Positions 57,304 to 64,000 of a stretch of DNA of 64,000 nt are shown piece after piece. The notes below the pieces were generated by a model. The model was not told the origin of the DNA and made no database searches. It saw only the letters and a list, made by a program, of their open reading frames with translations. The DNA comes from Rhipidocladum racemiflorum (lineage: Eukaryota > Streptophyta > Magnoliopsida > Poales > Poaceae), in contig CM070592.1 of the NCBI GenBank assembly GCA_036346355.1, forward strand, positions 30,401,967 to 30,465,966, in the 5' to 3' direction. Each line of letters begins with the position of its first letter. Positions within the stretch are counted from its first letter, which is position 1. The position numbers and the translations under genes are program-made.

Positions 57304-58102
57304 CTCGATGATCCGGAGGCATTGATGGGCATCGAGTTAGCGCACCGTCGTTGCATCGGTATTCTCCTTTGACTTGTCAGTACAATTAACATCGAGTCTC
57401 CAAAAGCTTCGACGTCTTTCACCCCGATGCTATCTAGCAATTGTAGACCTCTTAGCAATGCTTCAGATTACGCTTGATTATTTGAACATCGGCTATTTAG
57501 CCGATACATGAAGTCATACTCCTGTTTTCTAGGTAAAATCAATATCACGCCGATGCCTTCGCCTTCCTGGCAAACGGATCCATCAAAATACACCGCCAAG
57601 GAGTTACATCACCGCCTCGTTAATGTTTCACTTCCTGTGATAAAATCGGCCCACTGTCCTTTCCGCATTTTAACCGACTCATAGGTTAACTCGAACTCTG
57701 TTAGGCGTATGCCCATTTACCAAGCCGACCTGCAGAATTGGCGCCGATAATATGTATTTGACTACATCGGTTTTGCATATTATAACGCATTTGGAAGCCA
57801 AAGATATAATGTCTTAATTTGGTGCAAGCAAAATACAATGATAAGCATAATTTTTCTACTAGAGGATACCTGGTTTCTCGCATCTAAAAGACGTCGGCTT
57901 AAGTAAAATATTGCTCGTTCCTTCCTATCGGCTTCTTGTGTTAAAAGCGCCTAATCGAATCACTTTCACCGATATATATAGTCTAAAAGGTATACCATGT
58001 TTTGGTGCGGTCAATCTTGGTGGACTCATCGATAACCTTTTATGTCGTCGAAGGCTTTTTGTTGATCGGCTTCCCATTTGAACTCTTGGTTGTCTTTAAT
58101 TT
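57304..58102 (-). pseudogene. Gypsy RNase H region (Tat type), decayed
   Basis: Lies between the RT and integrase remnants and shows only short coding-like pieces in changing frames. Position implies the RT connection and RNase H, but I could not trace the catalytic residues. Confidence 0.5.
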
Positions 58103-58979
58103 TCAAGAATGTGTGAAGGCCCGAATACGCCCTGATAAGTTTGAGATAAAACGTCGCAAGTAGTTGATTTTCCCAATCAACACCTGCAACTCCTTTTTGC
58201 TTGTCGGCGGTTTAGTATCGGCTATGGCTTTTACTTTGGCTTGGTTTACTTCAATTCCTCCTTCATGCACCGTAAACCCAAGAAATTGTCCAGCCGATAC
58301 TCCGAAAGCACATTTGAGAGGGTTCATTTTTAACCCACGTAACCTTGTGCTTTTGAACATCTTTTCCAGATCGGCTAAATGTTGCCAGTCTTCTTTGGAT
58401 TTTACCACTACGTCGTCAATGTATATTTCCACGGTATTACCGATCAAATCATGGAAAATATGGTTCATAGCCCGCTGATAAGTAGCACCGGCATTTTTTA
58501 AACCGAAGGTCATGACTTTCCACTCATATAGCCCTAAAGCCCCCGGACATCTGAAAGCCGTTTTGGGTATATCGGCTTCGGCCATGAATATCTGATTGTA
58601 TCCGGCGTTCCCGTCCAAAAAACTTATGATTTTGTTCCCAGATGCAGCATCGATAAGCATATCGGCTATAGGCATCGGGTACTCATCTTTTGGTGTAGCT
58701 TTGTTTAAATCTCTAAAATCGACACATACCCTAAGTTTGCCGTTTTTCTTCTTTACAGGGACGATGTTTGAGACCCATTCAACAGATTTCCACAGGCCGA
58801 ATAAACTTTGCCTCTAGTAATCGTCCTACTTCTTCCTTTATAGCGTCATATAATGTAGGATTAAATCGCCTAGGGTATTGTTTGAATGGCCGATACCCAG
58901 GTTTTATTGGTAGCCGATGCTCAACTAGCTGTCGGCTTAAGCCTGGCATTCTTTTTGTTGGTCCCACCGGGCGTGCCAA
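58103..58979 (-). pseudogene. Gypsy reverse transcriptase (Tat type)
   Basis: The frame at 58979-58779 (LSRQLVEHRLPIKPGYRPFK, RRLLEAKFIRP-like) starts RT right after the primer site. After a frameshift near 58770 the frame at 58675-58103 carries FLDGNAGYNQIFMAEADIPK, WKVMTFGLKNAGATYQRAMN and the intact catalytic VEIYIDDVVVKSK. These blocks are typical of the Tat/Grande branch. The upstream gag and protease are deleted. Confidence 0.9.
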
Positions 58980-58981
58980 AA
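58963..58981 (-). promoter_or_regulatory. Primer binding site of the Tat-type element
   Basis: TGGCACGCCCGGTGGGACC on the element strand, just inside the 5' LTR. Confidence 0.75.
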
Positions 58982-58983
58982 TA

Positions 58984-59596
58984 TGTTCGCGCTAAAAATG
59001 TGAAGCAAGATTCTTAGCTTCGAACACACAAGACAAACACCGGGTTTGCAGAGCGTGCCAGTCAATTTGACCTGAAATTGACAAGGTAGAGTTTGTATTT
59101 CGATCAAAGCCGATAAACAAGGATCTATCGGCTTTTCGCTAGTCGGCAAGAACCGATTAGGAGATAACTAGATCAACCAGTTACAATTGATCCGGATAAG
59201 GTAAAAATCGGCCGGAAGGCGATGCGCAACAAAACGGCGAGATCAAACCTGGGTGAAATCGGCAAAAATCAACAATCGGCGATGCGCAACTATGTTGATT
59301 CCGTCGACTTGCAGAGAGATCTATAAAGCTAAAACAATGTAAAAGAAAAGCTTGTAAAAAGTAGATGTGTGTTGTTGGATTGATTGATTTTCGCTTGACG
59401 TCTACCCCCTTTTATAACACACCTGGCCGATCCGAGTTATACATGGATACGGTCCGTTTATCCGTATCGGCCTCTAATCTGATATATTCCTTTTTAGAAA
59501 CGGATTCCTTTTCCGATTTACTTACCGATTTCTTTCCATACGAATACTTCCTCTGTTTCAGGCCGATTTAATACATGCCGAATTTTGGTGCAAACA
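58984..59596 (-). repeat. 5' LTR of the Tat-type element, 613 bp
   Basis: Plus-strand TGTTCGCGC...GCAAACA. Differences from the other LTR include the AATCGGC(TTC)GG region near 59210 and CTCTAATCTGATATATT near 59472. Confidence 0.9.
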
Positions 59597-60837
59597 GTAC
59601 TAACATAAGCAACAAGATAAAGCGATGAGCACCTCTTGCTAGCAGAGTGGACAGGCGATTTCCCTACAAAAATGGCTTTGGAACGTGGAAACGATGTCAG
59701 CAATCACTCAAAACAATATCGCGCACCTGCATCCAAAAAGAAAACAGCAAGAATCGTGAGAGAAGCGTTTTTTCAGGCTACGGGTTTTATCACCAAAGAT
59801 ATTAACCATACCCTATATTTAAGAAAAGAAGCACAAACATTATTACAGGGATGCCTCTACTTTGGAGTATGGGTTTTGATGAAATTTTTTGTGAAACTCA
59901 CTTTGGAGTATCTTATAATTAGTATTAGAGTATACTCAAAAGGATAAAGAAGTATAATAATATCATTTATGCAGTATATTGAGAGTAGGAGTACATACTC
60001 CCAGGAGTATGCAACTATTTTCTTATAGAAACAGAGAAACGCACAAAAGAAACGCAGGATATAGAAACAGCAAAGCAGATTTCTAAAAAACACGATAACG
60101 AATCCCCGATGACAGGGAAAAGCAACCCCAACAAAAAGTCAACCAACAAAAAAGATCAGATCGGCGCATAAGAGGAACATGCATCAGAAATCAAACCAAA
60201 CAACATTTTAGTGAAAACGGGAACGGGACGAACATCGCAGAATCAATTGATACCAAGACAAAATCAATTAGAAGGACAAGTCTGGATTCAAAGGGGAAAG
60301 GCCGCACATCGCAAGAACAAAAATCTCAAGTGGCCAGGGAAAAACCCGCACATCGTAAGAACAAGAATCCTAAGTGTCCAGTCGCAAGAACAAGGGCAGA
60401 TCAGGGAGGCGGCCCGGCCCGGCGAAAAACATGGCAAAACCCTAATCAAAGAACGCCGGCGGAAACAACAGAAGCAAGCGGCTAGGCAGGCCAATCCACA
60501 CTGGCAACGCCAGATCCAAACCCCCGACACGGACAACGCAGCACATCTGTATCCATGCGCAACGGAGACCACGCACCTTGAGCAATCCGCACCAGGTCAC
60601 GAAAGCAAGCCTGAAAGACGGAGGGCACGAGAAAGAGCGGACCCACAGAGAGGAAACACGAAAAGAAGCCAACGCACCGGGCGACACGCAATATAAACGA
60701 GAACATATAGACTGCACCAACTCCCGACGAAGGAACGGCATCAAACCAACGACGGGGGAATCCAACGGCGAGGAAACCAAGACATGTACGGACGCAAGGA
60801 GAAGCCGGCAAATCTTCGCAACGTAATAGAGAATAGA
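59597..60837. other. AT-rich DNA then a GC-rich leader-like block
   Basis: From 59597 to 60180 no gene is seen. From 60200 to 60837 the sequence is GC-rich and open on both strands with no domain. On the minus strand it resembles a gene or element leader that begins beside the Helitron end at 60840. Confidence 0.35.
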
Positions 60838-60839
60838 GA

Positions 60840-60869
60840 CTAGGAAAATCTACGCAGCGGCACGCCGCT
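60840..60869 (-). mobile_element. Helitron 3' terminus (minus strand)
   Basis: On the minus strand the hairpin AGCGGCGTGCCGCT (60856-60869) is followed by GCGTAGATTTTC and CTAG, then T. This is the same type of 3' end as at 50483-50508. The body runs to the right, to about 63.34 kb, where the GC-rich part ends. The 5' end was not defined. Confidence 0.7.
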
Positions 60870-62196
60870 ACGAACGTAATTTTTTTGAGGAAAGAAATTA
60901 GTAGGTAAAAAAGTAGAATTGGATGTTTTAGGTACTGGTGAGAGATATTAAAAGTGTTCTTTATAGTCGTGTTAGTGTGTTTGGTAAGACGCGTATGTAT
61001 ATATTTTTTATGATCAATGCGGATGCAAGTCAGCTTGTTCGTCATTGATGGGTATTGCTCTGTTCTGTGATGCCAAAACATGAGATTATTAATTCATGAC
61101 GATCTGTACTAATTCATGCTGAAAGCTGCCGCCTTGTCGTTATTTCTGTTTGCAAGTTGTAACCAGGGGGAGTCTTCAGGCGCATGCACTGGTACATTCG
61201 CTGGAGACACACAGTATTAGAGCGATGGAGCAAGACTATAATGAATCAAAATACGGAATACTGAATAGGAACAGATCATTTTTAGCGTGCTATAAAATCT
61301 ATTTTGTGGAAACGTAAACATGTTGGTATATTGCTGTAATGAAAGGAAGAACAACCAAGTACTGTAAGCAGAAGTGGCAAGAAGATCTTTTTTTAGAGGA
61401 ACGCTATAGAAACTAAAACATCCGATCATGGAATGCTATGCGAAAAAGCAAACGGTGATGATAGGAGGCTGACCAAAAGCATAGTCGAGCGCTTTGGTTT
61501 TTCCAGCAGCTGGCTTATATTGTCGGTAGTAACCTGAAAAACAACAAGTGTTTTAGCGAGCTGCAAAAAATGAGAAAGAACTAAGCTTCTCATCAAACAA
61601 CAGACGTAATAAAATGTGGCGAATAAGGAATACGGTCATCGCTCTATTCAGCTTGATCCAATGTGAAATCCTATAACGTAGAAGCTTTTTGTTTTGTGAC
61701 TGTGAAGGGAAACCAGCGATATGCGGAAGACGATAAGGAGCAGATCTTACAATGTTGGAAATAATTCCGTGAAGGGAAAAGCTGTATTTTGTAGGAACGA
61801 CCTGCACTGAGAGGTACCAGCGATGAAAACAGGTTATAAAATTAGCAAAAGGATTGCATATGGAAAAAGCAATAAGGACCACAGGAAGAAAACGGCGAAT
61901 AACACAGCTAGAAACATGAGCGAAAGGGCGAATAATCAAATGCTAAATGAGGCAGTAGATTTACGGTCGTGAACATGCTATGCTTCAGGTTTTTTCCCTC
62001 ACTGTGCGGATGCAAATGAGCTCTGCGGGTGTATTATGAATAGAAGAGCGTTATGTAGGCGTTGCGCAGTGCATGTAAGGCTGCAATAAAAGGCTTCAAT
62101 ATAGAAGAATGGAACCTGTTCTAGCATAACAACGATGAGTTAAGTAGCTTCCTCCTCTTTCTATTATCAGCCGCCTCAGCTGAGCGAATCTGCCGA
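60870..62196. other. Helitron body, no supported gene
   Basis: AT-rich. A 128-codon open frame on the minus strand (61553-61939) has no motif and is probably chance or intron. Confidence 0.35.
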
Positions 62197-62411
62197 TCAA
62201 AACCATGCTCTGCATAAATGGAAAGAAACCCAAAGCGTAAAATAAACACTCGAACAAGCGGCTATAAACAGCGAAGCGAAGATCACAGAAAGCAGACTAT
62301 CATAATAGAGTACTGCCCGGATTACAGAATGGCCACAAAAGAGAAAAAGCAGCAGCATCGCAAAAAGCGAATAGCATATCCGGGAGAACAGCGTTGAAAG
62401 GCACCGTATAC

Positions 62412-62652
62412 CCAGCGATAGAGGAAGAACGGCAGGAGAAACAGATAAGGAAGGGGAAGCAGGAACAATGGGCAGTGCAGGTCGGCATGGCGGCGCGGCA
62501 ATAGATGATGGAGAGGATAACGCCGGCCGCACAACAGACGACGAAGGCGTTAGCACCGGCGCAACAGGCTGTTTACCACGCCGAATCTCCCGGCGGCGAC
62601 TCCGAAGAGCGGAATTAGAATCCATAGAAAGGGGGAAACGGGGAGCAAACAA
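62412..62652 (-). pseudogene. First-exon-like fragment inside the Helitron (minus strand)
   Basis: An ATG at 62625 begins MDSNSALRSRRREIRRGKQP, followed by a Pro/Ser/Ala-rich segment. The exon ends at a GTATAC donor near 62411. A duplicated copy of the start lies 83 bp upstream and stops after 15 codons. I do not recognise the product. It may be a captured gene start. Confidence 0.45.
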
Positions 62653-62750
62653 GACACAACACGCTAAATCTCCCGGCGGCGACTTCGAAGAGCGGAATTA
62701 GAATCCATAGAAAGGGGGAGACGGGGAGCAAACAAGACACAACATGGGGG
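62585..62750. repeat. 83-bp tandem duplication
   Basis: ATCTCCCGGCGGCGACT... at 62585-62667 is repeated at 62668-62750 with about three changes. The unit covers the ATG and first codons of the exon-like fragment; 83 is not a multiple of three. Confidence 0.85.
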
Positions 62751-62759
62751 AAATAAAAG

Positions 62760-63340
62760 GCCTAAAAGCAAAATGGTCAGAGCCGATGCACCGGACTACA
62801 AAGCCGCAACGAAGCCGAAAGCTACGGAGGAAGCGAGGGCACACCGTTGCATCACACAGCAGTGCGCCGGCGTTGGAAAGGTGAAGCAGCTAACACGGGC
62901 GAAGGCGCAAGCTGGAGCAGAGCGCAGCCGCGGAGCGACAGATCTAGAGGGGAGCGGCGGAACGAATGAGCACGGCAGATCCAGAAATGGCGCGGTCGGG
63001 AAATACCTCGGCTTCCGCGGAGCGAACGGACACACGGCTGATCCCGAAAGGAGCCGGAACAGACCGCAAGCAACGCGGGCGAAGCAGGCGACGCAAAGCC
63101 ACGCGCGCAGCGGATCCAGCGAAAACGCGCAGCCGGTGCCGGCGCCGGAGCAGCGCCAGAGCGGCGCCCAGCGACACGAAACACGACGAAGGGCAGCAGC
63201 ACGACCAACGGACGAGCGACACGAGAGCGAGGCCGGCCAGGCGGAGCGATGGAACGAAACGCAAAAGGCAACGAAGCGAAGCGCGACACGCGGACCCTCC
63301 CAGAGCGACGCAAAACTCCGGATTGTAATATAGGTATAAT
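62760..63340. other. GC-rich leader-like block
   Basis: Open in four frames on both strands for 100-230 codons, rich in Arg/Ala/Ser, with no domain. The composition alone explains the open frames. On the minus strand it precedes the exon-like fragment and could be its promoter and 5' leader. Confidence 0.35.
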
Positions 63341-63439
63341 AATATATATAATATACGGTACTGTCACAAAAAATTAAATCAGCCCGGCCACCTCTACAAT
63401 TGGTGGCGACTGCATAATGTCCGTTGCAGCGTAGCCTGA

Positions 63440-63560
63440 TGCTGTCGGCTGGAGGGACCGACGAAAATATTACTTCGTCGGTTGCCAACGAAAATACCTG
63501 TATTTTTGTCAGTATAATTCCGTCGGTCTATCTTTGTCGGTAAACCGATGAAAAATTGTT
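63440..63560. repeat. CACTA-like subterminal repeat patch
   Basis: Several CCGACGAAAAT, GTCGGTAAACCGATGAAAAA and CGTCGGTTGCC words in both orientations recall subterminal arrays of En/Spm (CACTA) elements. No CACTA terminus or 3-bp duplication was found. Confidence 0.3.
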
Positions 63561-63727
63561 CCTTTTTTTTCTTTCCTTTTTGGAAGAGAAAACGTTCTGA
63601 ATTTTTGGATGCCCTGGAATGTGGCCGGTACAGCATAAAGCAAGGCTTTCCATCGATAATGCACGCTGTATTCCTATGATTTTCTATTTGAAGAATAGTC
63701 GTGCCATATAGAACATTTTTTATTAAA

Positions 63728-64000
63728 TAATGTTAGGGTTAGAGCACGGCAAAATAATGGAGACATAGATTTAACATGGAAAAAACCCCTCGAGAAAAAA
63801 CCACAGGAAACAATCTACTAAATGGTTCAAGGATTACATGTACAAGGGGTTGGCTTATATAGTCAAAGAGTCCGAGTTGTAGAAGACTAGGACTAACAAT
63901 CTATTTGGATAATACCAAAAGATATGGTAGTTAGAGATATTTGAGTTATCTCCAACAAATAACCCTCTTGTTATATATATATTTCAAAACTTATTCAAAA
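63728..64000. mobile_element. Possible LTR start, runs off the window
   Basis: TGTTAGGGTTAGAGCACGGC, followed by GGAAAAAACCCCTCGAGAAA and CTATTTGG-type sequence, resembles plant copia-type LTRs read in reverse. The other end lies outside the window, so this cannot be tested. Confidence 0.25.

Larger units (their letters stand above)
51948..59596 (-). mobile_element. Tat-lineage Ty3/gypsy element, minus strand, with antisense ORF region
   Basis: Two LTRs of about 613 bp (51948-52562 and 58984-59596) match closely with a handful of substitutions and small indels. The element strand is minus. The primer site TGGCACGCCCGGTGGGACC (58963-58981) adjoins the right LTR and a polypurine tract (GGGGGGCATA on the element strand) adjoins the left. 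RT, RNase H and integrase run from 58.98 to 55.9 kb, frameshifted. Gag and protease are missing: the RT sequence starts directly after the primer site. Between pol and the 3' LTR lies a region coding on the opposite strand. The first bases of the left LTR are changed and no target duplication was found. Confidence 0.85.

Noticed and set aside
51948..59596. A retrovirus-like element with an envelope gene in the region after pol
   Set aside because: The extra coding region lies on the opposite strand to pol and shows no signal peptide or membrane segment pattern expected of an envelope. Tat-type antisense ORFs explain it better.
62760..63490. Long overlapping open frames on both strands, up to 230 codons
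   Set aside because: GC-rich composition lacks stop codons in several frames at once. No domain or clear codon bias supports a gene.

Overview
This window is nuclear DNA of a flowering plant, most likely a grass close to rice. The evidence is the repeat content: Helitron ends of the type common in rice (5' ends such as TCTATCTAAACTAATAAAAG, and a CCGTTGCAACGCACGG hairpin before CTAG), Tourist-like and Stowaway MITEs, a Micron-like element lodged in a (TA)n tract, Ty1/copia and Ty3/gypsy LTR elements, GC-rich exon starts and introns with GT..AG borders. I found no intact host gene. Almost all recognisable coding sequence belongs to decayed transposable elements or to short gene fragments that look captured by them.

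Layout. 0.7-3.1 kb: a Helitron 3' end (minus strand) and a 1.9-kb foldback. 3.1-7.3 kb: GC-rich exon-like DNA, a Helitron 5' end, a 266-bp MITE and exons of an unidentified gene on the minus strand. 7.33-12.02 kb: a probable 4.7-kb solo LTR. 12.05-18.11 kb: a copia element with identical LTRs but a ruined interior. The solo LTR and the copia element sit in the same small exon. 18.97/19.04 kb: two divergent Helitron 5' ends of one family. 22.3-28.06 kb: the plus-strand genes of an autonomous-type Helitron, an RPA-like gene and the Rep (HUH/Y2) part of RepHel, both mutated, with the helicase part lost. 28.33-33.75 kb: a young copia element on the minus strand. 34.0-34.9 kb: two MITEs. 36.56-40.61 kb: a gypsy element on the minus strand whose 3' LTR has shrunk to about 11 bp. 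40.66-41.27 kb: a tandem array with a period near 111 bp. 43.01-44.14 kb: a complete non-autonomous Helitron carrying a gypsy RT fragment. 44.9-49.5 kb: scattered minus-strand exon fragments, including a dCMP deaminase exon and a homeodomain-helix exon, with a Micron-like element and a Stowaway MITE. 50.5 kb: a plus-strand Helitron 3' end. 50.6-50.9 kb: a palindrome. 51.15-51.63 kb: an old LTR remnant. 51.95-59.60 kb: a Tat-lineage gypsy element on the minus strand with an extra antisense ORF region. 60.84-63.3 kb: another minus-strand Helitron with an exon and an 83-bp duplication. The right edge holds a possible CACTA-like repeat patch and the start of an LTR-like sequence.

The elements are nested and record successive insertions. 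Helitrons appear to have gathered exon fragments, LTR elements then landed in them, and the youngest copia insertions have identical or nearly identical LTRs. No rRNA, tRNA or CRISPR array was recognised. Family assignments rest on motif reading only; no similarity search was run.
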